A stretch of 64,000 bases of DNA. It comes from Sulfuricella denitrificans skB26. GTDB lineage: Bacteria; Pseudomonadota; Gammaproteobacteria; Burkholderiales; Sulfuricellaceae. The notes beneath the pieces are model-generated. The model was not told the origin of the DNA, ran no database searches, and worked only from the letters and a program-made list of their open reading frames with translations. This document shows, in pieces, positions 27,174-36,421 of the stretch. Location: assembly GCF_000297055.2 (NCBI RefSeq), contig NC_022357.1, positions 1,240,001-1,304,000 of the forward strand, read 5' to 3'. Each line of letters begins with the position of its first letter. Position 1 is the first letter of the stretch. The position numbers and the translations under genes were made by a program.

Positions 27174-27968
27174 TTATTTGGCCTTTGCCGTCAGGTGGGG
27201 GGCGATAGTCTGGAGTAGCTGCACAAACACTTTAGGATTGCCGGCAACGATGTTGCCGCTTTCCAGATAGTTAGCGTCGCCTTGAAAATCGCCCACCAGT
27301 CCGCCTGCTTCCTGCACCAGAAGCGCGCCGGCGGCAATGTCCCATGTGTTCAGGTCGAATTCCCAGAAGCCGTCGAAGCGACCTGCGGCGGTATAGGCCA
27401 GGTCAAGCGCGGCTGAACCAGGCCGGCGCAGGCCGGCGGTTTTCTGCATCAGTTCACGGAAGATGCCAAGATAGGCGTCGAGATGGGTAAAGTCGCGAAA
27501 AGGGAAGCCGGTGCCGATCAAGGCATCTTTCAGATATTCGCAGCGGCTGACGCGGAGGCGGCGATCATTGAGAAATGCCCCGGCGCCGCGCGTGGCGGTA
27601 AACAGGTCGTTGCGGCTGGGGTCGTAGACCACGGCATGGGTCAGGACGCCCTTGTGCTGCATGGCAATTGAAACCGAATACTGCGGAAAGCCATGGAGAA
27701 AATTGGTTGTGCCGTCGAGCGGGTCGATGATCCACTGGAACTCCGAGTCGCCCTGCATGCCGCTTTCTTCTGCTAAAATCGCGTGTTTCGGGTAGGCTTC
27801 CAGCAGGACTTCCTTGATGGCATCTTCCGCTTTTTGATCTACTTCGCTGACAAAATCATTGAAGCTCTTGTGTTTGACCGTGAGCGAATCCAGGTTCTGG
27901 GAGGCGCGGTTGATGATCTGACCGGCGCGGCGCGCGGCCTTGACCGCGGTATTGAGCATGGGATGCAT
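27174..27968 (-). CDS. suhB: Inositol monophosphatase family protein SuhB
   Basis: A 264-residue Mg-dependent phosphatase; in E. coli SuhB also works in ribosomal RNA antitermination complexes. Metal ligands are visible: E67 (AEES), and D82 and D85 in the family signature [12 protein letters not shown]; the C-terminal [15 protein letters not shown] signature is present. Length equals E. coli SuhB (267). The gene is divergent from trmJ across 70 bases. The suhB-trmJ-cysE-iscR neighbourhood is common in proteobacteria. Confidence 0.95.
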   Translation of the reverse strand: MHPMLNTAVKAARRAGQIINRASQNLDSLTVKHKSFNDFVSEVDQKAEDAIKEVLLEAYPKHAILAEESGMQGDSEFQWIIDPLDGTTNFLHGFPQYSVSIAMQHKGVLTHAVVYDPSRNDLFTATRGAGAFLNDRRLRVSRCEYLKDALIGTGFPFRDFTHLDAYLGIFRELMQKTAGLRRPGSAALDLAYTAAGRFDGFWEFDLNTWDIAAGALLVQEAGGLVGDFQGDANYLESGNIVAGNPKVFVQLLQTIAPHLTAKAK

Positions 27969-28038
27969 GGGTTATCCTGGGAAAGTTTAAGGAACAAAAC
28001 GCTGAGCGCATCACCGCTATTTTAAAGGGAAACCACGG

Positions 28039-28785
28039 ATGAAGAAACCCAATGCTCTGAATAACATTCGCATCGTGCTCAGTCATACCAGTCACCCTGG
28101 CAACATCGGTGCGGCTGCGCGGGCGATGAAGACGATGGGATTGGAGCGTCTTTATCTGGTCAACCCCAAGTCTTTTCCCGATCCGGTTGCGGATGCGCGC
28201 GCTGCCGGAGCGGTGGATGTGCTGGAGAATGCACAGGTTTGCGCTACCCTGGACGAAGCTTTGGCCGGTACGGTGCTTGCCGTTGCGGTAACCGCCCGGC
28301 GGCGCGATCTTTCCCACGAAATGCTATCAGCGCATCAAGTGGCATCCCGCATGCTCGATCTTGCTGTCCAGGGGGATGTGGCGCTACTGTTCGGTACCGA
28401 GATGTCGGGTCTGTCCAACGCCGAACTGGATAAGTGCCAAATGCTTGCCACCATCCCCGCCAACCCGGAGTTTACCTCGCTGAATCTGGCCTCTGCGGTG
28501 CAAATTCTGGTTTACGAACTACGCATGGCCTATCTTGGTGCGACTGAAACGCTTCCTGCAAAGGCGATGGAAGCCGCCAGTTTCGAAGATGTGGAGCGGT
28601 TCTATCAGCACCTGGAGCAGACCATGGTAGACACCGGTTTTCTCGATCCGGCTTGCCCCGGGCGCTTGATGCAGCGGTTGAGAAGGTTGTTTGCACGGGC
28701 TCGCCCGGAAAAGGAAGAGGTCAGCATCCTGCGTGGGATTTTGACTTCGGTGGAAAAATTCACAAATAATCGAAAAAACCCATAG
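28039..28785 (+). CDS. trmJ: tRNA (cytidine/uridine-2'-O-)-methyltransferase TrmJ
   Basis: A 248-residue SPOUT-class methyltransferase that modifies position 32 of tRNA anticodon loops. N-terminal motif 1 is HTSHPGNIGAAARAMKTMG (about 16-34). The knot region has ALLFGTEMSGLSNAEL and the SAM-binding IPANPEFTSLNLASAVQ. The C-terminal extension is characteristic of bacterial TrmJ. Its stop codon lies within the first IscR-type site, immediately before cysE. Divergent from suhB. Confidence 0.94.
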   Translation: MKKPNALNNIRIVLSHTSHPGNIGAAARAMKTMGLERLYLVNPKSFPDPVADARAAGAVDVLENAQVCATLDEALAGTVLAVAVTARRRDLSHEMLSAHQVASRMLDLAVQGDVALLFGTEMSGLSNAELDKCQMLATIPANPEFTSLNLASAVQILVYELRMAYLGATETLPAKAMEAASFEDVERFYQHLEQTMVDTGFLDPACPGRLMQRLRRLFARARPEKEEVSILRGILTSVEKFTNNRKNP

Positions 28786-28808
28786 TTGACTAAAGGAGTC
28801 TGGAATAT
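28782..28808 (+). promoter_or_regulatory. Candidate IscR type 1 site / promoter before cysE
   Basis: Begins ATAGTTGACTAAA, identical over 13 bases to the site before iscR, and then has GG at the same offset. The shape agrees with known IscR type 1 boxes, which overlap the -35 (TTGACT) of iscR promoters. An AT-rich TATAAT stretch follows at 28806-28811. Start of cysE is 30 bases downstream. Confidence 0.6.
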
Positions 28809-28838
28809 AATATTTTCCTTATATTTCGGAATAGAGTG

Positions 28839-29591
28839 ATGTTCGATCATTTGCGTGAAGACATATCGGTCGTGTTCGAGCGGGACCCTGCCGCTCGCTC
28901 CACCTGGGAGGTGCTGACGACCTACCCGGGTCTGCACGCGCTATTGGTGCACCGCCTTGCGCAACGTCTATGGTGCTGGAACCTGAAGTGGCTGGCGCGC
29001 TTTGTTTCGCACCTGGGGCGCTGGCTGACCGGCATTGAAATCCATCCTGGCGCGCAAATCGGAAGGCGTGTGTTCATCGACCACGGCATGGGCGTGGTCA
29101 TCGGCGAGACCGCCGAGGTCGGCGATGATTCTACGCTTTATCATGGAGTTACACTGGGCGGCACCTCCTGGAACAAGGGCAAGCGCCATCCTACGCTTGG
29201 CAAGGGGGTAGTGGTCGGTGCCGGAGCCAAAATCCTTGGTCCGATTTTCATCGGTGATGGCGCCAAGGTTGGCTCCAATGCGGTGGTGGTGAAGGATGTT
29301 CCGGCAGGTGCCACGGCGGTCGGTATTCCGGCGCGAAATATCGATCCGACGCAAGCGGAAATGCGTGAAAGCAAAGCCCAGAAGATGGGGTTTTCCGCCT
29401 ATGCGATTAGTGCTGACATGAACGATCCGGTAGTCAAGGCGATTCACGGTCTGCTTGACCACACCGTGGTGCTGGACCAGCGCGTCGAGCTGATTCTGGC
29501 GCAGTTGAAGAAGATGGGAGTCGAGTTGGAGCCGCTGGCGCCACCCAAGGATCAGTTCGATGCGAACTATTTGAACAAAATAGTTGACTAA
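28839..29591 (+). CDS. cysE: Serine O-acetyltransferase
   Basis: Makes O-acetylserine, the precursor of cysteine. The 250-residue protein has an N-terminal helical domain and a left-handed beta-helix of hexapeptide repeats (about 65-185). Active-site stretches are [20 protein letters not shown] and [15 protein letters not shown]. The C-terminus is longer than in E. coli CysE's core and ends NYLNKIVD. The start could be GTG 28836 or ATG 28839; the ATG is used. It is flanked by two IscR-type sites and precedes iscR, consistent with supplying cysteine for Fe-S cluster assembly. Confidence 0.95.
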   Translation: MFDHLREDISVVFERDPAARSTWEVLTTYPGLHALLVHRLAQRLWCWNLKWLARFVSHLGRWLTGIEIHPGAQIGRRVFIDHGMGVVIGETAEVGDDSTLYHGVTLGGTSWNKGKRHPTLGKGVVVGAGAKILGPIFIGDGAKVGSNAVVVKDVPAGATAVGIPARNIDPTQAEMRESKAQKMGFSAYAISADMNDPVVKAIHGLLDHTVVLDQRVELILAQLKKMGVELEPLAPPKDQFDANYLNKIVD

Positions 29592-29604
29592 AATAATAAG
29601 GTAT
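29580..29604 (+). promoter_or_regulatory. IscR type 1 site / promoter before iscR
   Basis: ATAGTTGACTAAAATAATAA followed by GGTAT closely resembles the IscR type 1 consensus and contains a -35-like TTGACT. A TATAAA -10-like hexamer lies at 29604-29609, with shorter spacing than ideal. It starts at the last codons of cysE and ends 39 bases before iscR. Autoregulation by holo-IscR is the family norm. Confidence 0.75.
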
Positions 29605-29642
29605 TATAAAGTTGCAGCGTAAATTCATGGGAAGGAAATAAT

Positions 29643-30134
29643 ATGCGACTGACAACTAAGGGACGTTTCGCGGTAACCGCAATGCTTGATCTGGCCTTAC
29701 GCCGGGGTGGCGGGCCGGTAACTCTGGCCGGGATCAGCGAGCGTCAAAAAATTTCCCTGTCTTACCTCGAGCAGCTGTTTGGCAAGCTGCGTCGTCATGC
29801 GCTAGTGGAGAGCGTGCGCGGGCCGGGTGGAGGTTATTATCTGGCCAAAAATCTTGACGATATCGCAGTCTCGGAAATCATCAAGGCGGTGGATGAACCG
29901 ATTGATGCTACGCAATGTGGCGGACTGGGCAACTGTCACGACGAGCACGAATGTATGACCCATGAATTGTGGACCAATCTGAACGGAAAAATTTACGATT
30001 ATCTGGCCTCGGTTACGTTGGCACACCTGGTGGCGCAACAACGTGCGACGGGCGTTGCAGAGATACATGATCATACCCAGTCTGTGTCGAGACGTAAAAC
30101 CGGGACTAAAACGGATGTTGCCAGCGTACTTTGA
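29643..30134 (+). CDS. iscR: Fe-S cluster assembly transcriptional regulator IscR
   Basis: Rrf2-family repressor that senses Fe-S status by binding a [2Fe-2S] cluster. The 163-residue protein has a winged helix-turn-helix N-terminus (MRLTTKGRFAVTAMLDLAL, then ISLSYLEQLF). The cluster ligands C92, C98, C104 and H107 are in exactly the E. coli positions (QCGGLGNCHD, EHECMTH). Its own promoter carries a type 1 IscR site. The 3' end overlaps the next desulfurase gene by 20 bases. Confidence 0.97.
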   Translation: MRLTTKGRFAVTAMLDLALRRGGGPVTLAGISERQKISLSYLEQLFGKLRRHALVESVRGPGGGYYLAKNLDDIAVSEIIKAVDEPIDATQCGGLGNCHDEHECMTHELWTNLNGKIYDYLASVTLAHLVAQQRATGVAEIHDHTQSVSRRKTGTKTDVASVL

Positions 30135-31263
30135 CCATAATGCCACTACGCCGCTCGATGAGCGTGTGTTGCAGGCAATGCTGCCTTTTTTTCGGGAGCA
30201 TTATGGTAATGCCTCGAGCCGTCACGAGTATGGGCGGGTAGCGCGCAAAGCGGTGGACGATGCGCGTGAGCAGGTGGCAGATTTGGTCGGCGCGCATCCT
30301 TCTCAGGTGGTTTTTGTTAGTGGTGGTACCGAAGCTAACAATCTGCTGATTAAAGGTGCGGCGGTGCGGCGCCCGCCTTCTCAGATCGCGGTGAGCGCGG
30401 TGGAGCACCCGAGCGTGACCCGACCGGCACAGGAGTTGCGCGAGCAGGGTTGGCAGGTGAGGAGGTTGGCGGTGGACAGCGTAGGCCGGCTCGAAATGGA
30501 TGATGTGAAAATTGCGCTGCGTGAGTCGGTTACCGGGTTGGTATCAGTGATGCTGGCCAACAATGAAACCGGTGTGGTGCAGGATGTGGCGGCGGTGGCG
30601 GAACTGGCGCGAAGCGTTGGTGCAACGGTGCATACCGATGCGGTGCAGGCGCTGGGTAAGATGCCTGTCAGTTTTTCTGCGTTGAACGTACATGCAATGA
30701 CGATTTCCGCGCACAAGGTATACGGGCCGAAAGGGATAGGTGCACTGGTTCTGAACAAGCGCCTCGATATCAAGCCGCAAATCACGGGTGGCGAGCATGA
30801 GAAGGGCTTGCGAGCCGGTACCGAGAATGTGCCGGCGATCGTCGGTTTCGGTGCGGCTTGTGCGCTGGCAACGAGTCGTCTGACCGAGCTTCCGCATAAA
30901 CTCCAGCAAATGCGGGAGCAGATGGAGCAGGGGCTACGGACCATGGGTGCGGTGCTGTTCGGTGCTGGTGCCGAGCGTTTGGCTAATACCAGTTATTTTG
31001 CCTTTCCGGGTATTGAGGGCGAAACGCTGGTGATGGCGCTAGACCGCGCTGGGTTTGCGGTGGCCAGTGGGTCAGCCTGCTCGAGCGGTGGTACTGACCC
31101 GAGTCCGGTATTGCTGGCTATGGGTGTTGAGCGGGAGTTGGCGCGGTGTGCAGTGCGCATCAGCCTGGGCAGGGATAATGAAATGAGTCAGATCGAGCGA
31201 TTCTTGCGAGTAATGCAGGGCGAGATTCTCGGGCTGAAAAGGCTGGTGGCGGTTGCGGTTTGA
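30115..31263 (+). CDS. Cysteine desulfurase, NifS/IscS-like (first copy)
   Basis: A 382-residue PLP enzyme that releases sulfur from cysteine as a persulfide. PLP lysine K201 ([11 protein letters not shown]) and catalytic C322 (GSACSSGG) are present. It is shorter than IscS and lacks the IscS C-terminal tail that contacts IscU. The ATG at 30115 ([14 protein letters not shown]) overlaps iscR by 20 bases; upstream in-frame codons are unlikely. Known in some betaproteobacteria as an extra desulfurase between iscR and iscS. Its sulfur acceptor is unknown; it could serve thio-modification or cofactor synthesis rather than IscU. Confidence 0.93.
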   Translation: MLPAYFDHNATTPLDERVLQAMLPFFREHYGNASSRHEYGRVARKAVDDAREQVADLVGAHPSQVVFVSGGTEANNLLIKGAAVRRPPSQIAVSAVEHPSVTRPAQELREQGWQVRRLAVDSVGRLEMDDVKIALRESVTGLVSVMLANNETGVVQDVAAVAELARSVGATVHTDAVQALGKMPVSFSALNVHAMTISAHKVYGPKGIGALVLNKRLDIKPQITGGEHEKGLRAGTENVPAIVGFGAACALATSRLTELPHKLQQMREQMEQGLRTMGAVLFGAGAERLANTSYFAFPGIEGETLVMALDRAGFAVASGSACSSGGTDPSPVLLAMGVERELARCAVRISLGRDNEMSQIERFLRVMQGEILGLKRLVAVAV

Positions 31264-31309
31264 GCCGCCCCAAGCGAACAGGAACTTTGGGAAAGTGGAG
31301 AAGTGGAAA

Positions 31310-32521
31310 ATGATTAAGCAACCGATTTATCTGGATTATTCTGCAACTACGCCGGTCGATCCGCGAGTGGCGGAAAAAATGATTCCTTATTTGACTGAGC
31401 ATTTCGGTAACCCGGCGAGTCGTTCACATGAGTTCGGCTGGGATGCGGAAAGGGCTGTTGAGGAGGCGCGCGAGCAGGTCGCCAAGCTAGTCAATGCCGA
31501 CCCCAAGGAAATCATCTGGACCTCGGGTGCAACTGAATCGAACAACCTCGCCATCAAGGGTGCTGCGCACTTTTACAAGGGTAAGGGCATGCATCTGGTC
31601 ACGGTGATGACCGAGCACAAGGCGGTGATCGATACCATGCGCCACCTCGAGAGCGAAGGCTATGAAGTCACCTATCTCATGCCGGAAACGAACGGCCTGG
31701 TGGATATGGAGAAATTCACGGCAGCCCTGCGCCCGGACACCATTCTCGCCTCCGTCATGCTGGTCAACAACGAGATCGGGGTGATTCAGGATATCGCTGC
31801 ACTGGGTGAGGTTTGCCGTGCCAAGGGTGTGCTTTTTCACGTTGATGCCGCTCAGGGCACTGGCAAGGTGACGATAGATCTGGCCAAACTTAAAGTCGAT
31901 CTGATGTCCTTCTCTGCTCACAAGACCTATGGGCCGAAAGGCATCGGTGCTCTGTACGTGCAGCGGAAGCCGCGCGTCCGTCTGGAGGCGCAAATGCACG
32001 GCGGCGGCCACGAACGTGGGATGCGCTCCGGTACTTTGGCTCCGCACCAGATCGTTGGTATGGGCGAGGCGTTCCGCATCGCGCGTGAGGAAATGGCCGC
32101 CGAGAACGAGCGTATTCGCTACCTGCGCGACCGGCTCTACAAGGGGATGTCGCAAATCGAGGAAGCTCACGTCAATGGCGACATGGAGCAACGGGTTCCG
32201 CATAACCTGAATATCAGCTTTAACTTCGTCGAGGGTGAATCGCTGATCATGGCGATACGCGAGCTCGCGGTTTCCAGCGGCTCAGCCTGCACTTCTGCGA
32301 GTCTGGAACCGTCTTATGTGCTGCGTGCACTGGGTCGCAGCGACGAGCTGGCGCACAGTTCGATCCGCTTCACGATAGGTCGGTTTACCACTGAAGAAGA
32401 GATCGACTTTGCGATTGATCTGGTGAAGGCGAAGATTGGACGCTTGCGCGAAATGTCTCCACTGTGGGACATGTTCAAGGAAGGCGTCGATTTAAGCACC
32501 GTACAGTGGGCTGCCCATTAA
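31310..32521 (+). CDS. iscS: Cysteine desulfurase IscS
   Basis: A 403-residue PLP enzyme, the main sulfur donor for Fe-S clusters and tRNA thiolation. PLP lysine K205 ([11 protein letters not shown]) and mobile-loop Cys C327 ([14 protein letters not shown]) are present. The C-terminal tail [19 protein letters not shown] is the canonical IscU-binding end. The ATG at 31310 yields the standard [15 protein letters not shown]. It follows the shorter desulfurase after 46 bases and precedes iscU by 22 bases. Confidence 0.98.
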   Translation: MIKQPIYLDYSATTPVDPRVAEKMIPYLTEHFGNPASRSHEFGWDAERAVEEAREQVAKLVNADPKEIIWTSGATESNNLAIKGAAHFYKGKGMHLVTVMTEHKAVIDTMRHLESEGYEVTYLMPETNGLVDMEKFTAALRPDTILASVMLVNNEIGVIQDIAALGEVCRAKGVLFHVDAAQGTGKVTIDLAKLKVDLMSFSAHKTYGPKGIGALYVQRKPRVRLEAQMHGGGHERGMRSGTLAPHQIVGMGEAFRIAREEMAAENERIRYLRDRLYKGMSQIEEAHVNGDMEQRVPHNLNISFNFVEGESLIMAIRELAVSSGSACTSASLEPSYVLRALGRSDELAHSSIRFTIGRFTTEEEIDFAIDLVKAKIGRLREMSPLWDMFKEGVDLSTVQWAAH

Positions 32522-32543
32522 GGTTTTTTGAAGGAGAGTTATT

Positions 32544-32969
32544 ATGTCTTACAGCACAAAAGTATTGGATCACTATGAAAATCCCCGTAATGTCGGGACC
32601 TTTGGCAAGGATGATGCCGGTGTGGCCACCGGCATGGTCGGGGCGCCCGCCTGTGGCGATGTGATGAAGCTGCAGATAAAGGTGAACAAGGACGGTGTGA
32701 TCGAGGATGCGAAGTTCAAAACCTACGGCTGCGGCTCGGCGATCGCATCCAGCTCGCTGGTGACCGAATGGGTCAAGGGCAAGACCCTGGACGAGGCACT
32801 CACCATCAAAAACACCCAGATTGCGGAAGAACTGGCGTTGCCGCCGGTGAAGATACACTGCTCGGTGCTGGCGGAAGACGCCATCAAGGCTGCGGTGGCC
32901 GATTACAAGTCCAAACATGGCGCGATGGTTGAAACCGCAGCCTGCACAGGTTCGGATTGTTCTAAATAA
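32544..32969 (+). CDS. iscU: Fe-S cluster scaffold protein IscU
   Basis: Scaffold on which IscS-derived sulfur and iron are assembled. Ligand cysteines C37, C63 and C106 plus D39 are at standard positions; the HscA-binding peptide LPPVK is at 99-103. The 141-residue protein has a C-terminal extension with two more cysteines (AACTGSDCSK) beyond the usual 128-residue length. The ATG has AAGGAGAG upstream. Confidence 0.98.
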   Translation: MSYSTKVLDHYENPRNVGTFGKDDAGVATGMVGAPACGDVMKLQIKVNKDGVIEDAKFKTYGCGSAIASSSLVTEWVKGKTLDEALTIKNTQIAEELALPPVKIHCSVLAEDAIKAAVADYKSKHGAMVETAACTGSDCSK

Positions 32970-32980
32970 GGAGATAAAGC

Positions 32981-33304
32981 ATGGCAGTTACCCTGACCGA
33001 GAAGGCCGCTACCCATATCAAGAACTATATTGAAAAGCGTGGCAAGGGAGTGGGTTTGCGACTGGGTGTACGCACCAGCGGTTGTTCCGGGATGGCCTAT
33101 ACGCTGGAGTTCGCCGATGAATTTAACGACACCGATAGCCAGTTTGAAAGCTTCGGAGTGAAGGTTCTCGTTGACCCGAAGAGCCTGGTTTATCTTGAAG
33201 GCACCGAGCTGGATTTCGTGCGTGAAGGGCTGAACGAGGGCTTTAAGTTCAACAACCCTAACGTCAAGAGCGCCTGCGGTTGCGGTGAGAGCGTCGGCTT
33301 CTAG
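32981..33304 (+). CDS. iscA: Iron-sulfur cluster assembly protein IscA
   Basis: A-type carrier that passes clusters to target proteins. The 107-residue protein has the three conserved cysteines C35 (SGCSGM), C99 and C101 (ACGCGES). Length equals the E. coli protein. Preceded by AAGGAG and placed 11 bases after iscU. Confidence 0.98.
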   Translation: MAVTLTEKAATHIKNYIEKRGKGVGLRLGVRTSGCSGMAYTLEFADEFNDTDSQFESFGVKVLVDPKSLVYLEGTELDFVREGLNEGFKFNNPNVKSACGCGESVGF

Positions 33305-33326
33305 GCGGAACCATGAATGGCACGCA

Positions 33327-33860
33327 ATGAATTTTGATTTCAGCAGGAACCATTTCGAGCTGTTCGGTATTCCGCCGCTCTACCAGATCGACACGATCCA
33401 GCTGGAGCAGGCTTATCGTGACATCCAGAGTCAGATCCATCCCGACAAGTTTGCGCACCTTTCCGATGCAGAGCGCAGGCTATCGATGCAATGGTCGACA
33501 CAGGCCAACGAGGCTTACCAGACACTCAGGCAGCCTCTCGGCAGGGCGCGTTATTTGCTGCACTTGAATGGCGTCGATATCCACGAGGAAACCAATACGG
33601 CGATGTCACCGGCCTTCCTGATGCAGCAGATGGAGTGGCGTGAGGCGATCGGCGAAGCCAGGGCGGCCAACGATGCGCCCGAACTGGAACATTTGAGTGG
33701 CCAGCTGCGCGCCGAGATTCAGGTGCAGCAACACCAGTTGGCTGATTTGCTGGATAAAGAAAAGAATTATCCGAAGGCTGCGGAAATTGTCCGCGAGCTT
33801 AAATTCATGGAAAAATTGCGCGAGGAAATCAACTACGCGCTGGAGGCTTTGGACGCATAA
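33327..33860 (+). CDS. hscB: Fe-S assembly J-domain co-chaperone HscB
   Basis: Delivers IscU to HscA and stimulates its ATPase. The 177-residue protein has a J domain with the HPD motif (H38-P39-D40 in [10 protein letters not shown]) and a C-terminal three-helix IscU-binding domain. ATG 33327 gives [14 protein letters not shown], the standard start. The stop codon shares one base with the hscA start codon, indicating coupling. Confidence 0.97.
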   Translation: MNFDFSRNHFELFGIPPLYQIDTIQLEQAYRDIQSQIHPDKFAHLSDAERRLSMQWSTQANEAYQTLRQPLGRARYLLHLNGVDIHEETNTAMSPAFLMQQMEWREAIGEARAANDAPELEHLSGQLRAEIQVQQHQLADLLDKEKNYPKAAEIVRELKFMEKLREEINYALEALDA

Positions 33861-35728
33861 TGGCTTTGTTGCAAATCGCAGAACCCGGCATGAGCACCGC
33901 GCCACACCAGCATCGGCTGGCGGTGGGGATAGACCTGGGCACGACCAATTCCCTGGTGGCAACGGTCAGGAGCGGCATGAGCGTTGTGCTGCATGACGAG
34001 AATGGCCGCGGATTGTTGCCATCGGTGGTGCGTTATCACGAGGACGGCAGCACCGAGGTCGGCTATCCCGCACAGGCGATGCAAAGCCGGGATCCCCATA
34101 ACACCATTGTTTCGGTGAAGCGCTTCATGGGCAGGGGGCTGCGCGACCTTCCCGACGCCGGTAGCATGCCTTACCAGTTCGTCGATGCGCCCGGCATGGT
34201 GCAGCTCAAGACCGTGGCCGGCGTGAAAAGCCCGGTCGAAGTGTCTGCCGATATCCTCAAAGTGCTGCGCGATCGCGCCGAGAAGGCGCTGGGCGGCGAT
34301 CTGGTGGGGGCGGTGATCACGGTGCCTGCCTATTTTGATGATGCCCAGCGCCAAGCCACCAAGGACGCGGCCCGGCTGGCCGGACTCAACGTGTTGCGCC
34401 TGCTGAACGAACCTACCGCAGCCGCGGTCGCCTATGGGCTGGATAATGCGGCTGAAGGTATTTATGCCGTTTACGACCTGGGCGGTGGTACTTTCGACAT
34501 TTCCATTCTGCGATTGTCCAAGGGTGTGTTCGAGGTGCTGGCGACCAACGGCGACTCCGCACTGGGCGGCGATGATTTCGACCACCGCATCTATTGCTGG
34601 ATACTTGAGCAGGCTAAATTGTCCGGCGTGAAGCCGCAGGATACTCGCCTGCTCCTGACCCGCGCGCGCGAAGCCAAGGAAGACCTGACCTTTCGTCCCG
34701 AAGTACGCATCACCGCGGTACTGGGCGCCGGTGAAATGGTGGATCTCACACTCACCTCCGAAACTTTTACCGATATCACCAGCAGCCTGGTCAACAAGAC
34801 TCTGGCACCTACCCGAAAAGCATTGCGCGATGCCTGTTTGGAACCTGAAGAAGTGAAGGGCGTGGTGATGGTGGGCGGGGCGACGCGTATGCCCCAGATC
34901 CAGCACGCGGTTGGCCAGTTTTTCGGCCAGGAGCCGCTCAACAATCTCGACCCGGACAAAGTGGTCGCGCTGGGGGCAGCGATCCAGGCTAATGTGCTGG
35001 CCGGAAATCGCTCCGGCGATGACTGGCTGTTGCTCGATGTGATTCCGCTTTCTCTGGGTCTGGAAACCATGGGCGGGCTGGTGGAGAAGGTCATACAGCG
35101 CAACTCCACCATTCCCGTGGCACGCGCCCAGGAATTTACTACCTACAAGGATGGTCAGACCGCGATGAGCATCCATGTGGTGCAGGGCGAACGCGAACTG
35201 GTGAGCGATTGTCGTTCTCTGGCCAAATTTGAACTGCGCGGGATCCCGCCGATGGTGGCGGGTGGTGCGCGTATCCGTGTCGCCTTTCAGGTGGATGCCG
35301 ATGGTCTGCTCAGTGTGTCCGCGCGTGAAAAGAGCAGTGGAGTGGAGGCTTCGGTCGTGGTGAAGCCATCCTATGGCCTCAGCGATGATGAAATTGCCCG
35401 AATGCTGCTCACTTCCCAGGAAAATGCCAAGTCCGACATGGCTGCGCGCGCATTGCGCGAGCAGCAGGTCGATGCCGGGCGTCTGATTGAGGCGATCGAG
35501 GCGGCGCTGAATGAAAATGGCGACAGTTTGCTCAGTGCTGCAGAACGTGCCGAGATCGATGAGGGAATGGCGGCGCTGCGCCGGGCCCTGGAAGGATCTA
35601 ATCATCAGCTAATCAAAGAGCAGATCGAAAAACTGAACCATATTTCCGAGATGTTTGCCGGACGACGCATGGACCAGAGCGTACAAAAGGCACTGACTGG
35701 CCATAAAATGGAAGAACTTGAGATTTAA
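33860..35728 (+). CDS. hscA: Fe-S assembly Hsp70 chaperone HscA
   Basis: A 622-residue specialised Hsp70 that releases clusters from IscU. The ATPase domain begins [16 protein letters not shown] and contains [17 protein letters not shown] and [13 protein letters not shown]. The substrate-binding domain follows (about 395-615). It lacks the long acidic C-terminal tail of DnaK, as expected for HscA. Starts with a one-base overlap with hscB; fdx follows after three bases. Confidence 0.97.
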   Translation: MALLQIAEPGMSTAPHQHRLAVGIDLGTTNSLVATVRSGMSVVLHDENGRGLLPSVVRYHEDGSTEVGYPAQAMQSRDPHNTIVSVKRFMGRGLRDLPDAGSMPYQFVDAPGMVQLKTVAGVKSPVEVSADILKVLRDRAEKALGGDLVGAVITVPAYFDDAQRQATKDAARLAGLNVLRLLNEPTAAAVAYGLDNAAEGIYAVYDLGGGTFDISILRLSKGVFEVLATNGDSALGGDDFDHRIYCWILEQAKLSGVKPQDTRLLLTRAREAKEDLTFRPEVRITAVLGAGEMVDLTLTSETFTDITSSLVNKTLAPTRKALRDACLEPEEVKGVVMVGGATRMPQIQHAVGQFFGQEPLNNLDPDKVVALGAAIQANVLAGNRSGDDWLLLDVIPLSLGLETMGGLVEKVIQRNSTIPVARAQEFTTYKDGQTAMSIHVVQGERELVSDCRSLAKFELRGIPPMVAGGARIRVAFQVDADGLLSVSAREKSSGVEASVVVKPSYGLSDDEIARMLLTSQENAKSDMAARALREQQVDAGRLIEAIEAALNENGDSLLSAAERAEIDEGMAALRRALEGSNHQLIKEQIEKLNHISEMFAGRRMDQSVQKALTGHKMEELEI

Positions 35729-35731
35729 ATT

Positions 35732-36070
35732 ATGCCCCAACTGATAGTTTTACCTAACGAACAACTTTGTCCCGATGGCGCGTTGATAGATGCGAAGCCC
35801 GGCGTATCCATCTGCGACACCCTGCTTGAGCACGGCATCGAAATCGAGCATGCCTGCGAGAAGTCGTGCGCCTGTACCACCTGCCATGTGGTGGTGCGCG
35901 AAGGGTTCGAATCGCTGGATCCCTCCGAAGAACTGGAGGACGATATGCTGGACAAGGCTTGGGGGCTGGAGCCGGCCTCGCGCCTTTCCTGTCAGGCGAT
36001 CGTCAAGGACCAGGATCTGGTGATCGAGATTCCGAAATACACTATCAATCTGGCTAGCGAGTCACACTGA
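35732..36070 (+). CDS. fdx: ISC [2Fe-2S] ferredoxin
   Basis: Adrenodoxin-type ferredoxin that supplies electrons for cluster assembly. The 112-residue protein has ligands C42, C48 and C51 in ACEKSCACTTCHVVV and the fourth in RLSCQAI (C87). An extra Cys (C46) lies inside the ligand loop. Length matches E. coli Fdx (111). It lies three bases after hscA. Confidence 0.97.
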   Translation: MPQLIVLPNEQLCPDGALIDAKPGVSICDTLLEHGIEIEHACEKSCACTTCHVVVREGFESLDPSEELEDDMLDKAWGLEPASRLSCQAIVKDQDLVIEIPKYTINLASESH

Positions 36071-36081
36071 AGGAGGACGTC

Positions 36082-36276
36082 ATGAAGTGGACCGATACGC
36101 TGGATATTGCCATCGAACTTTACGAAAAATTTCCCGAAGTGGACCCCCGCTATGTCCGCTTTACCGATTTGCACCGCTGGGCTGCCGAGTTGTCCAGTTT
36201 TGATGACGACCCGGAAAAATCCAACGAGAAAATTCTTGAAGCGATCCAGATGGCCTGGATAGACGAGATCGATTAA
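36082..36276 (+). CDS. iscX: Fe-S cluster assembly protein IscX
   Basis: A 64-residue acidic protein that modulates IscS activity and may bind iron. The sequence MKWTDTLDIAIELYEKFPEV and the RFTDLHRWAAEL segment are diagnostic. The ATG has AAGGAGG upstream. Last gene of the isc operon; the 145 bases after it lead to flhB and hold no obvious terminator. Confidence 0.97.
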   Translation: MKWTDTLDIAIELYEKFPEVDPRYVRFTDLHRWAAELSSFDDDPEKSNEKILEAIQMAWIDEID

Positions 36277-36421
36277 TTCCCACCCCCTCGCATGACTTTT
36301 ACCTAACAGGCGGATTTTCGCTAGTCGATAAAACACCTGCTCCCCTACTATATCTTGTGGAAATGATGTAAACTCCACACCATATGTGCTACCTGCGCTG
36401 CCCTATAGCCGAGGGGGATAA

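Noticed and set aside
33833-35605. A 590-codon open frame on the minus strand
   Set aside because: It lies opposite hscA/hscB and its composition (rich in His, Gln, Arg) is that of an antisense shadow; hscA is unmistakable.
36304-36331. Sigma-28-like promoter before flhB (TAAC, 16 bases, GTCGATAA)
   Set aside because: The -10 part is good but the -35 is incomplete and the spacing is one base too long; not enough to list.
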